Part shown: one piece after another, positions 8,427-16,016 of the stretch
How the letters are laid out: every line of letters begins with the position of its first letter
Position numbering within the stretch: position 1 is the first letter of the stretch
Assembly (NCBI RefSeq): GCF_028583545.1
Contig: NZ_CP087106.1
Location: 4,212,501 to 4,276,500 of the forward strand
Length of the DNA: 64,000 bases
Reading direction: 5' to 3'
From: Methylobacterium sp. NMS14P
GTDB lineage: Bacteria > Pseudomonadota > Alphaproteobacteria > Rhizobiales > Beijerinckiaceae
Program-made: the position numbers and the translations under genes
The notes under the pieces: model-generated
Databases searched by the model: none
What the model was told of the DNA's origin: nothing
What the model saw: only the letters and a program-made list of their open reading frames with translations

Positions 8427-9278
8427 ATGAGCGCCAGTCCAGCCTTCAATCACAAAGCCCACGATCTCGCGGTCGTCGATCCGGTCTGGTCGCGGCTGCG
8501 GGACGAGGCGGAGGACGTCCTGCGGACCGAGCCGCAGCTCGCCTCCTTCATCGTGGCGACGATCCTGAACCACACCACGCTGGAAGGCGCGGTCTCCCAC
8601 CGGGTCGCGGCCCGGCTCGGGCACCCGTCGCTGCCGGCCGAACTCGTGGCCCACGCCTTCCACGAGGCGATCGCGGTGGATCCGGCGATCGGGCAGGCGT
8701 TCCGCGCCGATATCGGCGCGGTGATCGACAGGGATCCGGCGACGCTCCGGGCCCTGGAGCCGGTCCTGTACTTCAAGGGCTTCCACGCGCTGCAGGCCTA
8801 CCGCCTCGCCCACCATGTCTGGAATCGCGGCCGGCGCGACCTCGCCCTCTACCTCCAGAGCCGGGTCTCGGAGGTGTTCCAGTGCGACATCCATCCGGCG
8901 GCGCGGATCGGGCGGGGCGTCTTCCTCGACCACGCCACCGGCCTCGTGGTCGGCTCGACCGCGGTGATCGAGGACGACGTGTCGATCCTCCACGCCGTGA
9001 CCCTGGGCGGCACCGGCAAGCAGCGCGGCGACCGCCACCCCAAGATCCGCCGCGGCGTGATGATCGGCGCTGGCGCCAAGATCCTGGGCAACATCGAGGT
9101 CGGGGCCTGCGCCCGGGTGGCGGCGGGCTCGGTGGTGCTGCGGCCGGTCCCGCCGAACACGACGGTCGTCGGCGTGCCGGCGCGCGTGGTCGGCACCGCC
9201 GGCTGCGACGATCCGGCCCGGGCGATGGACCAGCTCGTCGCCCTCGACCAGTTCATCCACTTGGGCGACGGGATCTGA
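8427..9278 (+). CDS. cysE: Serine O-acetyltransferase
   Basis: A 283-residue cytoplasmic enzyme that makes O-acetylserine from serine and acetyl-CoA, the first step of cysteine synthesis. The N-terminal half is the all-helical SATase domain (DPVWSRLRDEAEDVLRTEP). The C-terminal half is a left-handed beta-helix of hexapeptide repeats with the signatures HPAARIGRGVFLDHATG and ILHAVTLGGTGK, which contain the catalytic His and Asp region. The tail (MDQLVALDQFIHLGDGI) ends in Ile, as needed for docking into cysteine synthase. ATG at 8427 matches family length; upstream frame extensions are Arg/Pro-rich and unconserved. No cysK is adjacent. The DUF3126 gene follows, a neighbour arrangement frequent in alphaproteobacteria as far as I recall. 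Confidence 0.95.
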   Translation: MSASPAFNHKAHDLAVVDPVWSRLRDEAEDVLRTEPQLASFIVATILNHTTLEGAVSHRVAARLGHPSLPAELVAHAFHEAIAVDPAIGQAFRADIGAVIDRDPATLRALEPVLYFKGFHALQAYRLAHHVWNRGRRDLALYLQSRVSEVFQCDIHPAARIGRGVFLDHATGLVVGSTAVIEDDVSILHAVTLGGTGKQRGDRHPKIRRGVMIGAGAKILGNIEVGACARVAAGSVVLRPVPPNTTVVGVPARVVGTAGCDDPARAMDQLVALDQFIHLGDGI

Positions 9279-9369
9279 CCCGGGGCCGTCGCGCTTGCCG
9301 CTCCGCCCGCGGCGTGGCAAGCCCTCGACCCATCCGCGGCGCCAGCGCCGCCAGGGGAGATCGACCAGC

Positions 9370-9585
9370 GTGACCAAAGCCGAGACCGCGAAGCTTCAGG
9401 ATTATCTGCGCCGCAAGTTCGCGAACAACAATATCCGCCTCACCGCGATGAAGACCGGCGACTCCGCCGAGGTGTTCATCGGCGAGGAGTCGATCGGCGT
9501 GATCGCTGACGACAAGGAGGACGGCGACGATTCCTTCGTCTTCCGGATGGCGATCCTCGACATCGATCTCGAGGAAGAGGCCTGA
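9370..9585 (+). CDS. DUF3126 family protein
   Basis: A 71-residue acidic protein matching DUF3126 (KLQDYLRRKFANNNIRL, then DDSFVFRMAILDIDLEEE). The family is found in alphaproteobacteria, often next to cysE, and its function is unknown. The start is GTG at 9370, supported by a Shine-Dalgarno-like GGGGAGA at 9354-9360 with a spacing of nine bases. The charged alpha-beta pattern suggests a small soluble domain. It lies about 90 bases after cysE on the same strand and may share its transcript. Confidence 0.85.
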   Translation: MTKAETAKLQDYLRRKFANNNIRLTAMKTGDSAEVFIGEESIGVIADDKEDGDDSFVFRMAILDIDLEEEA

Positions 9586-9673
9586 GGCACCGCGCCTCGG
9601 CTGACCCCACCTCCCGGGCCGGGTCCCGCCGGCCCGCGCCTGTGCACGGATTAACGCTAACGGCGGGTCGTGC

Positions 9674-9688
9674 TTAACAAGCGGTAAA
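9674..9688. promoter_or_regulatory. Candidate CtrA-type box
   Basis: The sequence reads TTAA, seven bases, TAAA, matching seven of the eight fixed positions of the CtrA consensus TTAA-N7-TTAA. It lies 45 bases upstream of the small membrane protein gene at 9733, a sensible distance for a promoter element. A further TTAACG lies at 9651. TTAA tetramers are rare in this GC-rich DNA. Binding by CtrA is an inference. Confidence 0.35.
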
Positions 9689-9732
9689 CGGCGTGAGTAC
9701 AGTGCGCGCAACCTGTATCAGGAGCGCGAATA

Positions 9733-10062
9733 ATGGTTCTCACGCCCGTCGCCCTCGAGTCGATCCGGACCCTGTGCATCGGACTGGCGCTGTCCGGCCT
9801 GATCGCCAGCGCCTTCGAGCTGTTCGCGGCGCGGCGGGCGAGCTTCAGCCTGCTGGAGCGCGGCGGCCTGCCGGCGGTGGCCGCCCTGCCGATGCTGGCT
9901 TTCTCGGCGCCGTTCATCATCCTGCGCAACACGGTGCGAGGCCGGCGGATCGAGGGGCGTCCGATCCCGTTCGTGATGCTGGCGACGGTCATCGCGTGCG
10001 GCTGGAGCCTGCTCTCGGGCCGTGTCGCCCTCGACCTCGCCGCGATGCTGGTGGGCGCCTGA
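9733..10062 (+). CDS. Small membrane protein of unknown function
   Basis: A 109-residue protein I do not recognise with certainty. It has three probable membrane segments: residues about 12-30 (LCIGLALSGLIASAFELFA), about 45-62 (LPAVAALPMLAFSAPFIIL) and about 82-105 (VMLATVIACGWSLLSG onward). A basic loop RNTVRGRRIEGR lies between the second and third. It probably sits in the inner membrane. The start codon is preceded by AGGAGCG. The upstream region contains a CtrA-like box and an AT-richer stretch. It ends six bases before the convergent BTLCP gene. Confidence 0.7.
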   Translation: MVLTPVALESIRTLCIGLALSGLIASAFELFAARRASFSLLERGGLPAVAALPMLAFSAPFIILRNTVRGRRIEGRPIPFVMLATVIACGWSLLSGRVALDLAAMLVGA

Positions 10063-10068
10063 GCGGGC

Positions 10069-10776
10069 TCAGGGCTCGGCGGTGGCCACCTGCGCGGTGC
10101 CGTCCTTGCCCTCCAGGGACACCCAGGCCGCGCCGTCCTGGCCGGCCCGCTTGATGAAGTTGTAGCCGGTGCGGCGCCAGGAGCGGATCGCGTCGGTCTT
10201 GTTGTCGAGGATGAAGTCGCCGCGGTCGGTCCGGACCGTCAGCACCGCGTGGCCCTCGTTGGTCTCGTCGATCACCACGGTCATCAGCAGGGCGCGCCGC
10301 GGCAGGCCGCGCTCCACCAGCATCCGCCGCTTCAGCAGCTGGTAATCCTCGCAATCGCCGAACCCGTCATCCGGGAAGTCCCAGCGGTCGACGACGCCCC
10401 AGTGCGCCTGATCGGTGATCGGCCGGATGCGCGCGTTCACGCGGCGGTTGACGCTCTGGAGGGTTCGCCACACCGCCACGGACAGCGGGATCTCGGCCGG
10501 CTCGGCCGTGTCGACCGTGCATTCCTGGGGTGTGCGGGTGCAGAAATCCGTCCAGCCGGCGATCGCCCGCACCGTCCCGGTCGGTTCGGCGGCGGTCACC
10601 TGATCCGGCAGGACCAGCCGCGCGTGGGCGTGGGTCGTGGCTCCGCCCATCGCGAGGATCGTGCCCAGCAGGGCGAAACTGGCCGCCTGCCGCGCCCGGC
10701 ACGCCGCGTGCGTCCACCCGCGCCATCGCAGCGGGCCGAAGACCTGACACGAGATACCGCCATCCGCGTGCCGCAT
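10069..10776 (-). CDS. Transglutaminase-like cysteine peptidase (BTLCP, LapG-like)
   Basis: A 235-residue predicted periplasmic protein of the bacterial transglutaminase-like cysteine peptidase family (PF06035, which includes LapG). The triad is visible: Cys142 in GDCEDYQLLK, His in NEGHAVLTV and Asp in ILDNKTD. An N-terminal hydrophobic stretch (ASFALLGTILAMGGATTHAHA) acts as a signal; the first 25 residues before it are basic and may mean that translation starts further in. LapG cleaves large surface adhesins under control of LapD, but neither lapD nor an adhesin gene is in the window, so the substrate is unknown. A paralogue lies at 11361-11993. Confidence 0.88.
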   Translation of the reverse strand: MRHADGGISCQVFGPLRWRGWTHAACRARQAASFALLGTILAMGGATTHAHARLVLPDQVTAAEPTGTVRAIAGWTDFCTRTPQECTVDTAEPAEIPLSVAVWRTLQSVNRRVNARIRPITDQAHWGVVDRWDFPDDGFGDCEDYQLLKRRMLVERGLPRRALLMTVVIDETNEGHAVLTVRTDRGDFILDNKTDAIRSWRRTGYNFIKRAGQDGAAWVSLEGKDGTAQVATAEP

Positions 10777-11095
10777 GGTTCAAGCCCCCGCCGCCCGATG
10801 ATGACGGAAGGGTGACACGGCCACGTGCGACGCACAATGGGTCAGGGCAAGGTCGATAACGCGCGGGGAGCCGTATCGGTTCCGATTTAAGAGAGTGTTG
10901 CATCCGCGGAGCTCGGCGAGAACGCATGCGCTCAGGGAATAGCCGCTCTGCGCCCTCTCGGAAGGCCTTGATTCAGGTCAGCTTTGCCGGCTTCTCAGAA
11001 CGGCTCGCGCGGCGGATTCGCGGCGGGCCCGATCGAAGCGCGTGAAGCCGGCCAGCCCGTCGCGGACTGGGCCGCGCCCCAGGAAAGGACCCGCA
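10777..11095. other. Divergent intergenic region between BTLCP gene and small ORF
   Basis: No gene is supported in these 319 bases. They separate the minus-strand BTLCP gene from the plus-strand 85-residue gene, so they should hold both promoters. A modest AT-richer patch lies at about 10875-10900. No clear consensus promoter or repeat was identified. Confidence 0.4.
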
Positions 11096-11353
11096 ATGCA
11101 GCCCGCCATCCAGCAGGTGATCAGAGCGCTCGCCGAGGATGGTCGGGCCGGCGCGATCAATATCGCGGAGCACGCGGTCGATTCCTATCTCGCCGACGCG
11201 CCGAGCGAGGGCGACAGGGCGCTGTCGCGGGACATCCTGGTGCGGGATCTCGCTAGCCTCCGGGGCGTCGCCCCGCATCTCGCGGCCTTCATCGGCCGGG
11301 TCGAGTCCTACGTGGCGAGCCTCGCCCGGCCGTCCCTGAGCCGGGCGGCCTGA
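11096..11353 (+). CDS. Small hypothetical helical protein
   Basis: An 85-residue protein I do not recognise. It is predicted to be mostly helical and soluble (IQQVIRALAEDGRAGAINIA, then LASLRGVAPHLAAFIGRVES), with no signal or membrane segment. ATG at 11096 has a good Shine-Dalgarno-like AGGAAAGGA about six bases upstream, which supports it as a real gene. It lies between the two BTLCP paralogues on the opposite strand and ends eight bases from the stop of the second one. No function is assigned. Confidence 0.6.
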   Translation: MQPAIQQVIRALAEDGRAGAINIAEHAVDSYLADAPSEGDRALSRDILVRDLASLRGVAPHLAAFIGRVESYVASLARPSLSRAA

Positions 11354-11360
11354 AGCCGCG

Positions 11361-11993
11361 TCACCGGTTGGCGGTCGTGACCGGCGAGGTGACGCCGCCG
11401 AGGGAGACCCAGGCGACGGCGTCCTGGCTCTCGCGCTTGATGAACACGTAGCCGGTCTTGTGCCAGGGCAGGATCGCGCTGGTCTTGTTGTCGAGCACCA
11501 GATCGCCCCGGTCGGTGATCAGGGTCAGCACGGCGTGGCCCTCGCCTTTCTCGTCGATCACCACGGTCATGCGCATCGCCCGTCGCGGTAGGCCGGCCTC
11601 GGCCAGCAGGTGGCGCTTGAGCAGCTGGAAGTCCTCGCAGTCGCCGATGCCGTCCTCGGCCAGGTCCCAGCGGTCGGCCACGTGCAGGTGGTCCTGGTCG
11701 GTCATCGGCTCGACCGCCTTGTTGACCCGCCGGTTCACCGACACGATCGTCGCCCAGGTCGCCGGCGTCAGGCTGATCCGGGCCGGCTCGCCCCGGTCCA
11801 GTGCGCACTCCGCCGCGTAGGTCTGGCAGAACGTCACCCACGCCGCGATCGGCTTGGCGTCGCCCAGGATCTTGGCGCCCACGTCCGCGGGCAGGCTCGC
11901 CAGCGTCTGCGCCTGAACCGGAGCGGCGAGGCCGAGCAGCGTCGCCGCTCCGACCAGCATCCCCCGAACCGTCCTGAGAAGCCCCGCGCCCAT
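11361..11993 (-). CDS. Transglutaminase-like cysteine peptidase (BTLCP, LapG-like), second copy
   Basis: A 210-residue paralogue of the protein at 10069-10776. The start at 11993 (MGAGLLRTVRGMLVGAATLL) gives a Sec signal ending in APVQAQ; an ATG at 12065 would add 24 residues. The catalytic Cys119 lies in IGDCEDFQLLK, with EGHAVLTLI (His) and LVLDNKTS (Asp). The two paralogues align throughout their mature parts (both have SVNRRVN and VVIDE) but differ at the N-terminus and in the loop before the first Cys motif, so the duplication is old. Both conserve the triad, so both are likely active periplasmic peptidases. Confidence 0.88.
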   Translation of the reverse strand: MGAGLLRTVRGMLVGAATLLGLAAPVQAQTLASLPADVGAKILGDAKPIAAWVTFCQTYAAECALDRGEPARISLTPATWATIVSVNRRVNKAVEPMTDQDHLHVADRWDLAEDGIGDCEDFQLLKRHLLAEAGLPRRAMRMTVVIDEKGEGHAVLTLITDRGDLVLDNKTSAILPWHKTGYVFIKRESQDAVAWVSLGGVTSPVTTANR

Positions 11994-12316
11994 CGAACCC
12001 GTCCCCGTTGTTGAGGACAGGATTGCGCCGCAGAGCCTCCGCGGCGCTGAAGCGGATGCGCGCAATTTTATCGATCCGCCGGTGCGGGCCCGGTCACGCG
12101 CGACAGCGTCGACGGGAGGCTTGAGAACCCCCGTAAATCGCTGGCTTCGGCTTCGGAAACCGGAAACCTTGAGGGTTCGTCACCCGCGGACCTGAGCCGT
12201 CAGGTGCGCCGCCGTCTTTGCGAGCAGCACGAGGCGACCCAGGACTGCGCCACGCCGACCGATGTCGCGCTGCCCTGGGTCGCCTCGCTGCGCGCGCGAT
12301 GACGGGGCGGGAACGC
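11994..12316. other. Intergenic region containing a REP-like palindrome
   Basis: These 323 bases between the second BTLCP gene and the acyl-CoA synthetase gene hold no supported gene. The left part is the upstream region of the BTLCP gene. The right part is the REP-like element at 12214-12309 described separately. Confidence 0.5.
12214..12309. repeat. REP-like palindromic element, copy 1
   Basis: The arms GAGGCGACCCAGG (12231-12243) and its exact reverse complement (12274-12286) form a 13-bp perfect stem around a 30-base loop, flanked by partly pairing outer arms. The last 25 bases (12285-12309) are identical, in the same orientation, to 22214-22238. It lies just past the stop codon of the minus-strand acyl-CoA synthetase gene, so it may also act in transcription termination or mRNA stability. 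Confidence 0.75.
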
Positions 12317-14050
12317 TCACCCCGCCGTCTGGTCGAGCTTGCGCTCGGCCTCGCCCTTCAGCTCCGGGAAGTCCGCCTGCGTGTACGCGCGGCCCCGGTG
12401 CGGGTCCTCGGTGATGCCCTCGTGCTCCAGGCGGCGCAGCTGCACCCGCCGGATCTTGCCCGAGATCGTCTTGGGCAGGTCGGTGACGAACTCGAGCCCG
12501 CGCAGGCGCTTGAAGGTCGCGAGCCGGGCGTTGGTGAAGCGGAAGATGTCGAGCGCCGTCTCGGGCCCCGGGCTGGCTCCGGCCACGAGGGACACGTAGG
12601 CCTTCGGGATGGTGTGGCGCATCGGATCGGGCACCGGCACCACGGCCGCCTCGGCCACGGCCGGGTGCTCGATCAGCACGCTCTCCAGCTCGAAGGGGCT
12701 GATCCGGTAGCCCGACGACTTGAACACGTCGTCGGCGCGGCCCACGAACGTGTAGCAGCCCTGCTCGTCCACGAAGGCGACGTCGCCGGTGTGGTAGAGG
12801 TCACCCTCCGCCCCCGATAGGCGGCCCTGGCCGTCGTCGTAGCCCTGCATCAGGCCGGCGGGGCGGTGGGCCCCGAGTTCGAGGCAGACCTCGCCCTCCG
12901 CGGCCGGCTGGCCGTCGAGGTCGAGGACGCGCACCCGGTAGCCCGGGAGGGGCCGCCCCAGGGCGCCCGGCACCACCGGCTGCCCCGGCGTGTTGGCCAT
13001 GAGCGCGGTGGTCTCGGTCTGGCCGTAGCCGTCGCGGATCGTGAGGCCCCAGGCGGTCTTCACGCGCTCGATCACCTCGGGATTCAAGGGCTCGCCCGCC
13101 GCGCAGACCTCGCGCAGGGCGAGACGCTTCCCGGTCAGGTCCTCCTGGATGATCATCCGCCAGACGGTCGGCGGCGCGCAGAGCGTGGTGGCGCCGGTGC
13201 GCTCCAGCTGCGCCAGCAGCGCGGCCGCGTTGAACGGCGCCTGGTTGATCACCAGGATCGTCGCCCCGGCGTTCCAGGGCGCGAAGAGCGAGGACCACGC
13301 GTGCTTCGCCCAGCCCGGCGAGGAGACGTTGCAGTGCACGTCCCCCGGCTGCAGCCCGAGCCAGTACATCGTCGAGAGCGCCCCCACCGGGTAGGAGCGG
13401 TGGCTGTGGCGCACCAGCTTCGGCTTCGCCGTGGTGCCGGAGGTGAAGTAGAGGAGCAGCGGGTCGTCGGCGCCGGTGGGACCGTCGGGCGCGAAGGTCT
13501 CGGCCGCCCCGAACGCGTCGTCGTAGGCCGCCCAGCCCTCCGTCGGAGCCCCGGTGACGAGGCGGACGGCGCCGCCCGTGTCGAGGCCGGCGAACCGCGC
13601 GATCTGCTCCGGTCCGGCCACGATCGCGCGCGGGCGCCCGCGGGCGAGGCGGTCGGCGAGCTCGTCGGCGGTGAGCAGCGTGGTCGCCGGGATGACCACC
13701 GCGCCGAGCTTCATCGCGGCCAGCATGGTCTCCCACAGGGCCGGCACGTTGCCGAGCAGCAGGAGCAGGTGGTCGCCGCGCTTCAGGCCCAGCTGCCGCA
13801 GGTGGTTGGCCACCTGGTCGGAGCGGCGGGCGAGCTCGCCGAAGGTGAGGCTCTGCTCGGCCCCGCTGCCGGCCTCGACGATCCGCAGGGCGGCGCGGTC
13901 GCGGCTCTCGGGACCCGCGAGGACGGCGTCGAACCAGTCGAGCGCCCAGTTGAACGGCACCGGGTCCGGCCACGCGAAGGCCGAGACGGCGGCGGCGTAG
14001 TCGGTGCGATGGGCCAGCAGAAGGTCGCGGGCCTCCCGGAAGCTCGGCAT
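12317..14050 (-). CDS. Acyl-CoA synthetase (AMP-binding, medium-chain type)
   Basis: A 577-residue adenylate-forming enzyme that activates a carboxylic acid to its CoA thioester with ATP. The phosphate-binding motif is YFTSGTTAKPKLVRHSH; the adenine motif is DGYGQTET; the hinge region is YTFVGRADDVFKSSGYRISP; the catalytic Lys is in PKTISGKIRR near the C-terminus. The N-terminal part (FNWALDWFDAVL) resembles medium-chain/benzoate-type synthetases. It lies downstream of enoyl-CoA hydratase and mmsB on the same strand, with a 62-base gap, so it probably activates a short or branched acid for the same pathway. The exact acid cannot be read from the sequence. Confidence 0.88.
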   Translation of the reverse strand: MPSFREARDLLLAHRTDYAAAVSAFAWPDPVPFNWALDWFDAVLAGPESRDRAALRIVEAGSGAEQSLTFGELARRSDQVANHLRQLGLKRGDHLLLLLGNVPALWETMLAAMKLGAVVIPATTLLTADELADRLARGRPRAIVAGPEQIARFAGLDTGGAVRLVTGAPTEGWAAYDDAFGAAETFAPDGPTGADDPLLLYFTSGTTAKPKLVRHSHRSYPVGALSTMYWLGLQPGDVHCNVSSPGWAKHAWSSLFAPWNAGATILVINQAPFNAAALLAQLERTGATTLCAPPTVWRMIIQEDLTGKRLALREVCAAGEPLNPEVIERVKTAWGLTIRDGYGQTETTALMANTPGQPVVPGALGRPLPGYRVRVLDLDGQPAAEGEVCLELGAHRPAGLMQGYDDGQGRLSGAEGDLYHTGDVAFVDEQGCYTFVGRADDVFKSSGYRISPFELESVLIEHPAVAEAAVVPVPDPMRHTIPKAYVSLVAGASPGPETALDIFRFTNARLATFKRLRGLEFVTDLPKTISGKIRRVQLRRLEHEGITEDPHRGRAYTQADFPELKGEAERKLDQTAG

Positions 14051-14112
14051 GGTCGTTCCCCTCCCCGTCTCATAGTCTTGCTTCCCGCCCCCTCCACCGG
14101 GGCGGGCCGCGT

Positions 14113-14892
14113 TCAGGTGTTCTCGAACCGGGGCGGCCGCTTCTCCACGAAGGCGGCCATGCCCTCCTTCTGGTCCTTGGTGGCGAACATCGCGTGGAAG
14201 ACCCGCCGCTCGAACCGGATCCCCTCGGTCAGCGTGGTCTCGTAGGACCGGTTGACCGCCTCCTTGGTCATCATGGCGATCGGCAGCGACATCGACGCGA
14301 TCGTCTCGGCCGCCTTCAGCGCCTCGTCGAGGAGCTGGTCCGCGGCGATCACCCGCGAGACGAGGCCGGCGCGCTCGGCCTCGGCGGCGTCCATCATCCG
14401 GCCGGTCAGGCACATCTCCATGGCCTTGGCCTTGCCGACGAAGCGGGTCAGCCGCTGGCTGCCGCCGATCCCCGGCATCACGCCGAGCTTGATCTCGGGC
14501 TGGCCGAACTGCGCCGTGTCGGCCGCCAGGATGATGTCGCACATCATGGCGAGCTCGCAGCCGCCGCCCAGCGCGTAGCCCGCCACCGCGGCGATGATCG
14601 GCTTGCGCACCGCGACGAAGCGGTCCCAGTCGGCGAACCGGTCGCCGGCGTACATCTCCGCGTAGGTGGCGTGCTGCATCTCCTTGATGTCGGCGCCGGC
14701 CGCGAAGGCCTTGGCCGAGCCGGTGAGGACGATGCAGCCGATCCCCGGATCGGCATCGGCCTCGGTGGCCGCCCGGATCACCTCCCGGGTGAGCTGCGCG
14801 TTGAGGGCGTTCAGCGCCTTCGGCCGGTTGAGGGTGATCAGCAGGACGCGCCCGCGCGTCTCCGTCAGGATCGTCTCGTACGTGTCGCTCAC
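14113..14892 (-). CDS. Enoyl-CoA hydratase
   Basis: A 259-residue crotonase-family enzyme that hydrates 2-enoyl-CoA to 3-hydroxyacyl-CoA. It shows the oxyanion motif [11 protein letters not shown], the CoA-binding [15 protein letters not shown] with the first catalytic Glu, and [18 protein letters not shown] with the second catalytic Glu. It starts at GTG 14892, overlapping the mmsB stop by four bases (GTGA), so translation is coupled. In this cluster it probably hydrates methacrylyl-CoA in valine breakdown, though short-chain enoyl-CoA hydratases act broadly. Confidence 0.92.
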   Translation of the reverse strand: MSDTYETILTETRGRVLLITLNRPKALNALNAQLTREVIRAATEADADPGIGCIVLTGSAKAFAAGADIKEMQHATYAEMYAGDRFADWDRFVAVRKPIIAAVAGYALGGGCELAMMCDIILAADTAQFGQPEIKLGVMPGIGGSQRLTRFVGKAKAMEMCLTGRMMDAAEAERAGLVSRVIAADQLLDEALKAAETIASMSLPIAMMTKEAVNRSYETTLTEGIRFERRVFHAMFATKDQKEGMAAFVEKRPPRFENT

Positions 14893-15782
14893 GACTCGCC
14901 TCCCTGCCCGCGGAGCATACGGATGATCGCGGAAAAGTCCTCTCCCCCGTGGCCCGCGCTCTCGAACAATCCGTAGATCTGCGCCGCCTCGGCACCGAGC
15001 GGCGTCGCGGCGCCGGAGGCGAGTGCCGCGGCCTGGGCGAGCCGGAGGTCCTTGAGCATCAGCGCGGCGGCGAAGCCCGGCTTGTAGCCGTTGTTGGCCG
15101 GCGAGGTCGGCACCGGTCCCGGCACCGGGCAGTAGGTGGTCAGCGACCAGCACTGTCCCGAGGAGACCGAGGCCACGTCGTAGAGCGCCTGGTGCGACAG
15201 CCCGAGCTTCTCGCCGAGCGCGAAGGCCTCGCTGACGCCGATCATCGAGATGCCGAGGATCATGTTGTTGCAGATCTTGGCCGCCTGCCCGGCGCCGGCA
15301 TCGCCGCAATGGAACACGTTCTTGCCCATCGCCTTGAGCAGTGGCTCGGCCCGCGAGAACGCCGCCGCGGCGCCGCCCGCCATGAAGGTCAGCGTCCCGG
15401 CCTTGGCGCCGCCGGTCCCGCCGGAGACCGGCGCGTCGACCGACAGGCAGCCCCGCGCCTCCGCGAGGGCGTGGGCCCTGTGGGCGCTCTCCACGTCGAC
15501 CGTCGAGGAATCGATCAGCAGCGTGCCGGCGGGCAGCGCCTCGGCGAGCCGCGTCCAGACTTCGACCACGTGCCGCCCGGCGGGCAGCATGGTGATCACG
15601 ACATCCGCCCCTTCGGCCGCCTCCAGGGCCGAGCCCGCGACCGCGATCCCCTCGGCGCGCGCCGCCTCCAGCGAGGCCGGCACCAGATCGAAGCCGCGCA
15701 CCGTATGGCCCACCTTCACGAGGTTGGCCGCCATGGGCCCGCCCATGTTGCCGAGACCGATGAACCCGATGGTCTGCGCCAT
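14889..15782 (-). CDS. mmsB: 3-hydroxyisobutyrate dehydrogenase
   Basis: A 297-residue NAD(P)-dependent enzyme that oxidises 3-hydroxyisobutyrate to methylmalonate semialdehyde in valine catabolism. The Rossmann start [17 protein letters not shown] is the family signature. [19 protein letters not shown] is the substrate-binding segment, and KICNNMILG carries the catalytic Lys. It follows the hydrolase gene after a 234-base gap that contains a long palindromic repeat, and precedes the enoyl-CoA hydratase with a 4-bp overlap. Confidence 0.93.
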   Translation of the reverse strand: MAQTIGFIGLGNMGGPMAANLVKVGHTVRGFDLVPASLEAARAEGIAVAGSALEAAEGADVVITMLPAGRHVVEVWTRLAEALPAGTLLIDSSTVDVESAHRAHALAEARGCLSVDAPVSGGTGGAKAGTLTFMAGGAAAAFSRAEPLLKAMGKNVFHCGDAGAGQAAKICNNMILGISMIGVSEAFALGEKLGLSHQALYDVASVSSGQCWSLTTYCPVPGPVPTSPANNGYKPGFAAALMLKDLRLAQAAALASGAATPLGAEAAQIYGLFESAGHGGEDFSAIIRMLRGQGGES

Positions 15783-15859
15783 CCTGCTTCTCCCTGCTCT
15801 CCTCGCGCACCCTCACCTCGACGGCAGGCCCCGTCGGTCTGCACCGAGCGCGACACGCC

Positions 15860-15954
15860 CCCTCTCCCGTGCGGGAGAGGGTCGGGGTGAGGGATACGCC
15901 CTCTCCGGAAAAACCTGGTCCCTCACCCTGTCCCGCTCCCGCACGGGAGAGGGG
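15860..15954. repeat. Paired palindromic repeat (long hairpin) between mmsB and the hydrolase gene
   Basis: A perfect short palindrome at 15860-15881 (CCCTCTCCCG, 2-base loop, CGGGAGAGGG) is the outer part of an approximately 34-base arm at 15860-15894. An inverted, slightly diverged copy lies at 15919-15954. Together they can fold into a hairpin of about 95 bases. It lies within the 234-base gap inside the catabolic gene cluster. A related single unit occurs at 18290-18313. Confidence 0.75.
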
Positions 15955-16016
15955 ACCCGCGCTCCGAAGGGATCCGGAGGCGCCCTTGAAGCGATGCGGG
16001 GACGCGCGATCTCACA

